This document shows positions 12,009 through 20,617 of a stretch of DNA of 32,472 nt, in pieces. The stretch is from Gnetum montanum (Eukaryota; Streptophyta; Gnetopsida; Gnetales; Gnetaceae), in assembly GCA_015680685.1 (NCBI GenBank), contig MNCI01030164.1, forward strand, positions 475,157 through 507,628, given 5' to 3'. The notes under the pieces are model-generated. The model saw nothing but the letters and a program-made list of their open reading frames with translations. It did not search any database and was not told the DNA's origin. The stretch's first letter is position 1. The number at the start of each line of letters is the position of its first letter. The translations under genes and the position numbers were made by a program.

Positions 12009-12164
12009 AGGGTGTTGAAACCCTAAAATAATTGTAGCATAGGTACACTCCAAGATATATAGTCTAATTAGAACTTTATAACTCACCACCACCCACCAAA
12101 ACCAAACCCATAATTTGTTGTATTCAAATCAAGAGTCTTACCAGTAAGCTAACACCTCATTATT
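12009..12164 (-). mobile_element. tRNA-related SINE copy
   Basis: The full layout is seen on the minus strand: TGAGGTGTTAGCTTACTGG head, a B-box-like TGGGTTTGGTTTTGG part, GAGTTATAAAG, CTTGGAGTGTACCTATG, and a tail ending GGGTTTCAACACCC. Same family as the dimer at 11572-11808, opposite orientation. Confidence 0.65.
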
Positions 12165-12189
12165 TTTACCATGGTAGGTATATCCAACA

Positions 12190-12262
12190 TACCCCTTGGA
12201 ATCAAACCTCTAACTTGTAGATTGTAAGCTACATATTCCAACCAAGTGAGTAATGCCTCATC
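12190..12262 (-). mobile_element. SINE head fragment
   Basis: The minus strand reads TGAGGCATTACTCACTTGG, then GAGGTTTGATTCC, matching the tRNA-like head of the family. The following 12263-12310 resembles the tail of another reversed copy (GTGTTAGAATTTGAAA, then an ACACTTTGAGATATGTAG part). Confidence 0.45.
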
Positions 12263-12359
12263 GAGAGTGTTAGAATTTGAAAAAGTTGACTATAACTACA
12301 CTTTGAGATATGTAGCTAACATGATATTTTATAATAATTACAACATGTGTTCAAGTTAT

Positions 12360-12480
12360 GTAAATATTTGACACTTCTATTGTACTTGGGATTTATTACT
12401 ACAAATGTATGTTGTACAGGTTCATTTATTTGACAGATCCTTTAGGTCTATATAAACACAATAAAATATCAATATCAATA
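12360..12480 (+). repeat. Dispersed repeat shared with 16243-16370
   Basis: The two blocks share, in order, TCTATTGTACT, GATTTATT-CTAC, a TTTATTTGTTTGACA-like part, GATCC, GGTCTA and ACA-AATAAAATAT, in the same orientation. Nature unknown; it could be a fragment of a retroelement. Confidence 0.6.
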
Positions 12481-12532
12481 TTAGCATAAATAAATATAAC
12501 AATGTTTTATGTACTTGTAATTCATTATCAAA

Positions 12533-12819
12533 CAATGGGGTGTTAGCCCAATGGTACAAGTATTGACCTAGTAACTCTAGGTTACAAGTTCAATTCTACT
12601 AGGTAGTACTGATTTATAAACTTCCATAAATCTTAGGATGTACCTATGTTTCACTTATTTCAATTCTAATACCCCTAAACAATGAGGTAAGACACTTGAT
12701 TTTGAAGCTCTGGGTCATGGGTTCAATTTAGATGGGCACTGAGTTATATAAAGTTATAATTGTACTATATTTCTTGGGGTGAACACATGGTTCACTTATT
12801 TTAGGTTCAAACACCCCTA
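12533..12819 (+). mobile_element. Two consecutive SINE copies
   Basis: The first (12533-12676) has GTTAGCCCAATGGTACAAG and AGTTCAATTCTACTAGGTAG heads and a tail ending ATACCCCTAAA. The second begins at once with CAATGAGGTAAGACACTTG, has GGTTCAATTTAGATGGG and ends ACACCCCTAAA. A third copy seems to start at 12820 (ATAATGAGATAACAACTTGAG) but breaks off. Tail-to-head joining suggests repeated insertion at one place. Confidence 0.6.
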
Positions 12820-12894
12820 AATAATGAGATAACAACTTGAGCCATCTCTCATGCATATTTTTTTTTTTTTGTCTATGGGTATTGAAAAGGACCA

Positions 12895-12932
12895 GGGGGA
12901 GGGGGGTGGTGGGTTTGGGCGGTTGGGTAGGG
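12895..12932 (+). other. Potential G-quadruplex motif
   Basis: Seven G-runs of two to six bases lie in 38 bp, five of them of three or more, separated by one to five bases. A run of 13 or more T lies upstream (12858-12870). The stretch is unlike the AT-rich SINE debris on either side. Confidence 0.6.
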
Positions 12933-12959
12933 ACTTGCATAAGGGCTAGAGGGAGGATG

Positions 12960-13080
12960 AGTTGGAATCCAATTTTTTTTAATTGAATTAGCTTTATAAC
13001 TTAACACTGCGTCATCAAAATTGAACCCATAACTTGAAGCTTCCAAATTAAGAGTCTTGCCAATATGCTTGTCAACTTTT
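12960..13080 (-). mobile_element. Diverged SINE copy
   Basis: The minus strand reads GACAAGCATATTGGCAAGACTC (A-box-like region), then AAGTTATGGGTTCAATTTTG (B-box-like), then GTTATAAAGC and a tail near GGATTCCAAC. Same family as the neighbouring copies. Confidence 0.5.
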
Positions 13081-14167
13081 AGACTAATGCTAAATTTTGT
13101 CATTATTGCTATTTTTGTATCTTATGTCCATAAGACTAAAAAAATCAAAGTTGTATACCAAGGAGAAATGATCAAAAGTCAAAGATATAATAGTAAATAA
13201 TAAAGAAAATAGGATAAAAATCATATAAAAAGGGAACTAAGCCTATATTTTCTATCATAAATAGAGGTTAAGAGCCTTTAAATCAAATCAAGAGTGTGGT
13301 GAGTAAGGAGAGTGATGGAGTAGTTAGTGAGAGTGTGAGACCATGAATGTTGTAATTTTATTTTTTTTCTTCTCTATTTCTCCTCCATCAATCCATTTGA
13401 AGATTTTCTTTATTGTAAGAACTAAAATCTCTCAAGAATATTAGCAAATCCAACAATAAAGATTTATGAATTCTTAGACTTTATTAAGCATTTGATATTT
13501 AGAACCCTTCTTTCATGATTCATAAAGCTTTGAAACCTTCTTATTTTCATGAGTCCTACATATCAATCACGAATAAAAAATCTTCCATATTAATCTCATA
13601 AATCTTTTTACAATGATTACAAAATCTCATATTTTTCAATTTTCTTATAAATTCTCAATCTCACAATTATCACATCTCACAATATCCACAAGATCATCAA
13701 AGAATTGAATAAATAAAGCTTCAAAGGAAGAAGAAGAAGATTGATTATGTTTGATTGTCATGTTGATTCATTTTCATCCTATGTATAGAGATTTTAATTC
13801 ATTTAAATATTTTATTAGTCATGACGAAGATTGTAAGTCATTTAGTATTAAATCTTTGATAAAATGATGCATTGTTAGGACTTTCAAGATTGTTAAGTTG
13901 TCATTTCATGTCAAAGTTCAAGTTTCTGTTCTATTTCACTTCTTTTGTCTCAAATTTGCATCAAATCATTCATTCTAGCAGATTTATGTTATTTGATCAA
14001 AGTTATGCAAATTCAAGGTACAATGGATGAGAAATCATTTGAATTGGGCATTTTAAAAAATCAAATTCAATGCCTATTAATTTTCATTATCTTTGATGAT
14101 CGGCCATGATATGTTTATTTTCAACTCAAGGTATATCAATTTTTTATAACCAAAATCAATACAGAAC
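13081..14167. other. AT-rich DNA, possible promoter of an old LTR
   Basis: No gene is seen. TATAAAA (13224-13230) is followed by a GAG-rich stretch (about 13270-13350) and then a pyrimidine-rich stretch (13362-13390). This resembles the core of many plant LTRs, but no ends or partner copy were found, so it remains a weak suggestion. Confidence 0.25.
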
Positions 14168-15118
14168 AATGGTGATGAGTGGCAAGGTACCCCTACACTC
14201 AACCATACGAATATGAGCGTTCACGCATGATTAGGTCAAACTCCATAGACAGACTAGTTGTGGTGTCTAGATAGTTACTCGTTGATCGTAGTTCGCCGTC
14301 TTCCCACTTGGACTAGTATTTGCTTTGTCACGTATGGTTTAGTCCAGAGTGAGGTGTGTGATTGTGGTCCTAAACTAGTACTACTCCTAGAGGCAATGGA
14401 AAGTAACTTTGATTAAGTTAAGAGGGAGCAAGAGAGAGAATCTAGCTAAGAGAAAATGGAAGGAGAGAACCTAAGCTAGCCTAAGTGTGATGAGCATCCG
14501 TCCTTAATCATTCGTACACATCTTGGACCTTGTGTACTACCACTAGGATTACCAAGTGCATGTCCTAGGTACGCTATTGGGTTACCAAGTAGTCACACTT
14601 AATTGCTCTTGATTAAGTCGTACTCATTCTGTGATTAATAACAGGGATAAGAAATGAGGGTGAGAGATATTAATTACAAAAACAATAAATAACAATCAAA
14701 CAACTAAAACTTCTGCAATGATGAAGTAATCTCGATCTTTATTTCTGGTCATGTGCATGTCCAAGTACGTCACACTCGAATAAAGGTGCTATACAATTAC
14801 AATTATCACATTACGGGCATGCACTGGGAGAAAGGGTTGAGAAGAACTAAAAATGACAAAAAGACTCTACTCTAACACTAACTTTTCCTATGACTTTCCC
14901 CATGTGCCACATTGTGTATTTATAGGCTTACACGGGAACCACGATATCGCGTATTTGATATTGCTTGTTAGGTCGCAATATCGCGTACTCGATATTGAGG
15001 GTCCGATATCGGGACTCATCAAACCTAATATTTTGTACCCAATATCAGGGTCCGATAATAGGGGTTTGATAATAAGTGTCCAATATCAGCACCTGGCAAA
15101 CCATGATTCATCAAATGG
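14168..15118 (-). mobile_element. Solo LTR B with target-site duplications
   Basis: The LTR is 14173-15113, reading on the minus strand from TGATGAA to CTCATCA. The flanking 5 bp are AATGG at 14168-14172 and AATGG at 15114-15118, a perfect target duplication, so this is a complete insertion reduced to one LTR by recombination. The TATA box (TATAAATA, minus) is at 14917-14924. Upstream of it in U3 (14940-15090) lie GATATC-type palindromes and diverged GATAT repeats. The R-U5 part matches LTRs A, D, E and F. Confidence 0.92.
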
Positions 15119-16242
15119 CATCAATCATCATCGATTCAACAATGTCCAACAACACAATAAAGATTGATATCATATTTAACATAATAGATTATGGTGGCTT
15201 CCAACGATATCTTAAATTTTAGAATGATTTTAACACATTTCACGTGTCTAACGATGTTGATAAATTAATAGTATTACTTGATATTAACTCTAGCAACATT
15301 AATCAACATGCTGAGAGTTGAGACCAATTTTTCACACTTTCTCTTGCCTTCAAAAAGCCTTTCATCTTATTGTTATATATTTGATAGTAAATATTATATT
15401 TCTATCAATTTCAAATCATATCAATTGTTAATTATAAAACATTATTGATTTTTTGAGCTTACATTCCTATGCATACATATGCATTGTCACATAGATAGTG
15501 GACCATAATAAGTTGTTATCAAATCCTTTGCTTACCTTAATAGTAGGCCATCATAAATGGAACAGAGGGACCTCAGTGCTTTATAAATGTGTAGTGTGGG
15601 GCTTATTTCTTGATAAAGAGTCATAGAGGAAAATTTAAAAATCTATAAAACTAGTTATTATTTAATGAATTCAAGGTGAAAACTCAAGCTCCACATGCAA
15701 TACTTTTATCAAAAACTAATTTTTTATCATTAGAAGTTGAAGCAGCATATTAGTTCTTAACTTTATGCTTGAGTAATAAAAATACCAACAAGATCTCAAA
15801 TGAGATCACCCAAAAGTCTTAGTAAGATGCATTATTATATGAAGACAATTGTTGCTACAAAAATGGGGTATTAATAATATTAATGGAATATTAAATTCAA
15901 AACAAACTTGGAAAGCAGAGAAAGTTTGACAAATTGAGGCACAAATACAAAAAAAGTCTCAATTTTACTAGAAAAACATTAGAGCACTAATTAATAGAGT
16001 AAAAATGGGACAATGCATTCTCTAGGTTAAAGTAAAAGATGGAACAATAAGCAACATACAAATAAAATACATTGATTGTGTTTAGTACAAGTGGTTAAAA
16101 ATGAGCAATAGGTAGTATTAAAATGTTTTGGAACATGTTTCTTTACAAGAAAATGACAAATCCCTAGTCAATATTTGTATGAGCTATTCAAGGTACTAGT
16201 ATTATTTATAGGGAATTATATATGAGACATATTCAACCTACA
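15119..16242. other. AT-rich intergenic DNA, no gene seen
   Basis: No protein-like frame or recognisable repeat was found. Confidence 0.5.
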
Positions 16243-16370
16243 TGAATATTAAACACATCTATTGTACTCAAGATTTATTGCTACTAATATATTTTGCATA
16301 AGTTAATTTGTTTGACAAATCCACCGGGTCTACATAGATGCAATAAAATATTAGTATTTGTATCAATAAT
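16243..16370 (+). repeat. Dispersed repeat shared with 12360-12480
   Basis: Same order of shared blocks as described for 12360-12480, in the same orientation, about 3.9 kb away. Confidence 0.6.
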
Positions 16371-16667
16371 AATGATCATTATGCATATATAGGGAACCGT
16401 TATTTAGACTAATGATAATGTATTTGTTTATTAAGTCATAAGACTTAGGCTCATTCTTAGACATAGCCACTCAAAAAAGAGATTAAGCTTTCACTTATCC
16501 ATTAATCCTTCTAAGGTGTTGCCTTGGTAGGATAAGCATTGAGCCATTCAACAATGACCCTTTTATCCTTATGTATATATTGAAATTAATATTGAAATGT
16601 TTACATACGTGCAATGAAATTCTTTGAATCTATTGGACTAGTTTAAGCATTTCTTTATTAATTTTTA

Positions 16668-16742
16668 AAAGTTACAACTCAATGTTGCCTAATAAGATGG
16701 AACTTGTGACACCGAGTTACTAAGCCAAAACTCTTACTATTG
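16668..16742 (-). mobile_element. SINE head fragment
   Basis: The minus strand reads AGTAAGAGTTTTGGCTTAGTAACTC, then TCACAAGTTCCATCTTATTAGGC and ATTGAGTTGTAAC, the head of the SINE family without its tail. Confidence 0.5.
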
Positions 16743-18089
16743 TTGTTTTTGACATGTTTTGAGCATTATACCTATTTCCAAACTTATGTTAGTCTAGCTT
16801 GATTATTATTAATATATGCACATTGAATTTATTTTACTTTTTAAAATAAACAAATATTGATGCTAAGGAAATCTTTTGAATTTTATTACATTACGTTACT
16901 AATTATTCCTGTTTTTATTGATTATTGACATGACCTAATAAATCTTACTAATCAACTTAGATTGCTAGTGTCTATTATAACAACTCTCAGTTTGACGTCC
17001 ATTTAACGGCATTGAAATTTGACGTCTTCAAATTTTTTACGCTATCGGTTGCTGTTTTTTCGCTTACAAAACAAGAAGCATGTGGCATACATTCTGTTCG
17101 CCTTCTACACTTTGGTAAGAAAAGATTACCTTCCTTACCGGTATATTTTACCTTTTGTTTGTTCATTTATAATTATTTTTTACTGTATGCCATGTGACAA
17201 TGTCTACAGCTAAAATTAATTTGCTTCCGCAAAAAAGCATAGTTGAACTTAAAGTTTCTAGGTAATAACGTTTGTTGCTTAGAATAAACCATTTTCGTGC
17301 AATCTAGTTAAGGTAGCATAAAAATGGCCATACAACAGCATGTGATCTTGATAATAATTTCTTTCTGTATGACACGAAAAGCCATGTTTAAAAATTACGC
17401 TATAACAGCTTTCCTGCTGAAATTTCGTTCTTTTTATGCAATATAATTAAGTCATGTCGTAAAATTGATTTCAATGAAGCAAACTCTTGTCTAGAAAGAG
17501 CTGAAGAATGATGTTTTTTACTGACAAGTCTATCTGTTTATTTGTTATTGTTTGTATCATTGAATGATTGTTTGGTAACATTTTAATTAGTCTGTTGAAT
17601 ATTTTACTTTAGATAACATTATCTCCTCCTTCTTATCCTCTATTTTAAATTCGTATTGTCAACCAAAAATTTAATCTTGGTCTTTTATCTAAGACAAGAT
17701 ATAACAAATTTCTGTAGATGTTTTGGTTTCTTCTTGCTAGCATCTTTTTGTAGTTGTTCTTTTCTCTATGCATTTCTATTTGAGATTCAAAAAGTTGTTT
17801 GTGCAGGAAAAGAATAGTTTATCTATACTATACAATTTGAGAAAAAGGATGAGTAGATGTAGGTTGGTAGAATAGTTCTAATTTTATTTGTGTTTTTTTA
17901 TTGCTAGGTTATTTGTTCAACTTAGGGATGTGTAGCACTTGTGATTGTTATGTTAGTGTTGTTATAAAGGGGATATATTGTTTGTTTCTTAGTTTGGTAC
18001 AAGGAGGGGTTGATGAGATGTCTCGTGGCAATTTGTAAGTCGATTGTAAACCTTGGATTTGGGAAGTATTTCATGTGCCTTGTATTCGT
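16743..18089. other. T-rich intergenic DNA, no gene recognised
   Basis: The short open frames near 17012-17213 have no ATG start. GGTAAGAAAAG near 17113 and TTGTTTGTGCAG near 17805 look like an intron donor and acceptor, but no coding sequence on either side supports a gene. Confidence 0.4.
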
Positions 18090-18561
18090 AGTCTAGCATG
18101 TTTAATCGAGGTTCTTGGTCTTTGAAGATGCATCCTAGCCCACTAGGTCACACTTCAAGGTTGTGTGCATGATTCTAAGCCCTTTAGGATAATTTTGGCT
18201 TCATTTGGATGTCCTTTGGTTCTCTCAGCATGTCCCCATAGGCTTGGACTTTCATTTGGTTCCAATGTACAAAGTGTGATTTTGGGGGAATGTGTTGACT
18301 AACCTGCATTAGCATAAGGGCATCGATGCACCTCCCACCTTGTTTGGTTTGGCCTTCTTTGCCTATGATGCAATTAGGATTGGCTCAAGCTATGTTGATG
18401 AATCTCCATTGATGCCTAGGTATTGACGAATCTCCTCCAATTCTATGTGAAAACTATAAGTACCCAAGATGAGCTCTCATACATATTTTATGCATTACTT
18501 TCATTTTCATTAAGCTTTTGGTATCCAGTTTATATAAAGAGCTTTTCCTCCCTTGGGTAAG
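18090..18561 (+). mobile_element. LTR-like fragment of the second repeat family
   Basis: 18090-18340 matches 5960-5690 in inverted orientation: GATGCATCCT, GGTTGTGTGCAT, TTAGGATA-TTTTGGC, CTCATTTGG and TGTGTTGAC occur in the same order. It is followed by two copies of TTGAYGAATCTCC (near 18397 and 18423) and a TATA-like CTATAAGTA (18454-18462). LTR C begins directly after it, so the large element probably inserted here. Confidence 0.5.
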
Positions 18562-19483
18562 TGATGAGTGGCGAGGTACCCCTACACCCAACCATATGAA
18601 TCACAAAGCATTCACGTGTGATTCGATCGAATTCTGTGGACTTTATCATTTCTGGTGCACTAATCCTTTAAGAAGTGAATCTTGCCTTAAGGTCAATCAT
18701 TGTCTTCCCAGTTACACTTACGATGTTTGTTGGTATGGTTAAGTGCAATTGAGGCATCTGATTTTTATCATGTTGTATTTTATAAGTGGTGCTCAAAATG
18801 TAGATAAAAGAAATTTAATCAACTAAACTAAATTAACTAATTAACTAATCATTTAACTAATCCTAACATAAGCATCTAATCCCACTTTCCATACATGTCC
18901 TGAATCCACGTATCCACTATTGGGCGACCAAGCACTACGTTACTGGGTGTACCAAGTAATAATGCTACTAGGATTAACAAGCGAATACGTGTTACGCTTG
19001 AAGCGATCATACTTATGTGTATAATTTATATAGCTTTATTGCCTCATTAATGTAATAATTGGAAAATATTTAATAACTCATTAAAAGCATTTAATAAATA
19101 ATTGAAAGCATTAAATGCATAAATGAAATAGCTAATCTATCCAAAGTGCTGCAAGGTTTATTAAAAAGCTCATCTTGATTGCTGCACACACTGTCGTGCT
19201 CAAGGACAACAATGCTCAAATAAAGATCCATACACTTAATGAATCTTGCTACAGGCACTCGGGGGAAAATTCTAACTTTCAAATGGAAAAATTGCAAGAT
19301 CTTCGCTACAATTGCAATCTCTAATTGCCATAAATGCAACTGCAAGTGCGTATTTATAGCTGATTTTCAACATTGTGTTGACGGGGCCTCGTTAACGCAT
19401 GGTAAGATGCATTAACTAGGCCTCATTGACGAAGCTGCGTTGACAAGGCCTCATCAATGCAGCCAACTAAATATGACTCATCG
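18562..19483 (-). mobile_element. LTR C, 3' LTR of the large Athila/Tat-type element
   Basis: It starts TGATGAGTGG at the lower coordinate and ends at a TCATCG that corresponds to the TGATGA start of LTRs B and D. The TATA box (TATAAATA, minus) is at 19351-19358. R and U5 match the family. The U3 array is of a different type from A, B, D and E (see 19376-19463). Beyond 19483 the sequence continues into the conserved internal 3' block and then the ORF3 tail, which is the order expected at a 3' LTR. The outer flank is GTAAG (18557-18561); its partner would lie beyond the window. Confidence 0.75.
19376..19463. repeat. Array of GGCCTC-centred palindromes in U3 of LTR C
   Basis: Three to four diverged copies of a palindrome of the form GTTGAYGAGGCCTCATCAAC occur in 88 bp (GGGGCCTCGTTAACGC near 19383, TAGGCCTCATTGACG near 19417, AAGGCCTCATCAATGC near 19445). 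The array starts 18 bp from the TATA box, the place where A, B, D and E carry GATATC palindromes. Confidence 0.75.
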
Positions 19484-19821
19484 TAACCCTATGACTGAAT
19501 GAAAACTCATCCCAAAGTTCTTTTACAAAATTGGGAAGGTATGGGATTATTGACTGACTTTTCTTCAAATAAAATAGATTGATTGACTTAACAAAAAATG
19601 GAGTGTTTGGGTGTACGGATCTACACATTACAAAGAATGACAATGTTCAGGACACAAAATTGAACATCATGACACAACTCTTCAAAACTGGATAGCATGT
19701 TCCTTGATGTTGTGAAGCTATTGGAGAAGATTAGACAGTCCCAAGTGGTGGTGGTTCCTAAGGCTCCAAGGGACCTTCATCAGCTTCACGCATGGGCAGC
19801 GGTTGAGGTGGTTGTGGCTAT
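19484..19821 (-). pseudogene. Tail of ORF3 and 3' end of the large element
   Basis: When solo LTR D and one copy of its CCTAC duplication are left out of account, the ORF3 reading frame continues from 20613 into this segment and stays Pro/Gln-rich until a TGA at 19649-19647, apart from further TAG/TAA codons. The remaining 163 bp before LTR C holds the block of about 75 bp also found next to LTRs A and E (ATGACTGAATGAAAACTCAT, then GGGAAGGTATGGGATTATT on the plus strand). Confidence 0.6.
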
Positions 19822-20617
19822 CCTACTAATGAGTGGCTAGGTACCCCTACACTCAACCATACAAAACAAGTGTCGCACGCGCGATGCGGTCGAACTCCGC
19901 ATATGGACTAGTTGTGGCACCTAGATAGTTAGCCTTAGGTCGCAGTTCGCTGTCTTCCCACCTAGACTAGTTTTGCATATGTCACGTATGGTTTAGTCTA
20001 GATGAGGTGTATGATGTGTTCTAATTCTAATGCTACTCCTGATGGCAGTGGAAAAGAATATTAACTAATCTAAGCTAGGAGGAAAAGGGTAAGAAAATCT
20101 AATCTAGCCTAAGTGCGNNNNNNNNNNNNNNNNNNNNNNNNNNNNNNNNNNNNNNNNNNNNNNNNNNNNNNNNNNNNNNNNNNNNNNNNNNNNNNNNNNN
20201 NNNNNNNNNNNNNNNNNNNNNNNNNNNNNNNNNNNNNNNNNNNNNNNNNNNNNNNNNNNNNNNNNNNNNNNNNNNNNNNNNNNNNNNNNNNNNNNNNNNN
20301 NNNNNNNNNNNNNNNNNNNNNNNNNNNNNNNNNNNNNNNNNNNNNNNNNNNNNNNNNNNNNNNNNNNNNNNNNNNNNNNNNNNNNNNNNNNNNNNNNNNN
20401 NNNNTGGAGGGATCAAACTGCCAAAGCTTCACTACTCTAAAACTAGGATCCCCAAACAAGGGAGAGCCGCCTCTTATTTATAGACATGGCGGAGGACTGC
20501 GATATCACGTACACAATATCGTAGGGAAGGACGCGATATTGCGTACATGATATTGCGTCGGCTGCGATATCGCGTACGCGATATCACGGCCTGTGTGAAC
20601 CGCGTCTCATCACCTAC
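19822..20617 (-). mobile_element. Solo LTR D inserted in ORF3, with target-site duplications
   Basis: The LTR is 19827-20612, from TGATGAG to CTCATTA on the minus strand, flanked by CCTAC at 19822-19826 and CCTAC at 20613-20617. The TATA box (TATAAATA, minus) is at 20475-20482, and a GATATC-type palindrome array is at 20497-20593. Removing it restores the reading frame of the host ORF, which dates it as younger than the large element. An assembly gap of 287 N (20118-20404) falls in its R-U5 part. Confidence 0.9.
20118..20404. other. Assembly gap
   Basis: 287 undetermined bases inside LTR D. Open frames drawn across the gap are meaningless. A single further N is at 25405. Confidence 1.

Noticed and set aside
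17012-17213. Small secreted-protein-like frame
   Set aside because: The frames start at TTG and not ATG, and no supporting exon or family likeness was found.
20099-20550. Open frames of 105-145 codons across this stretch
   Set aside because: They consist mainly of the 287-N assembly gap.
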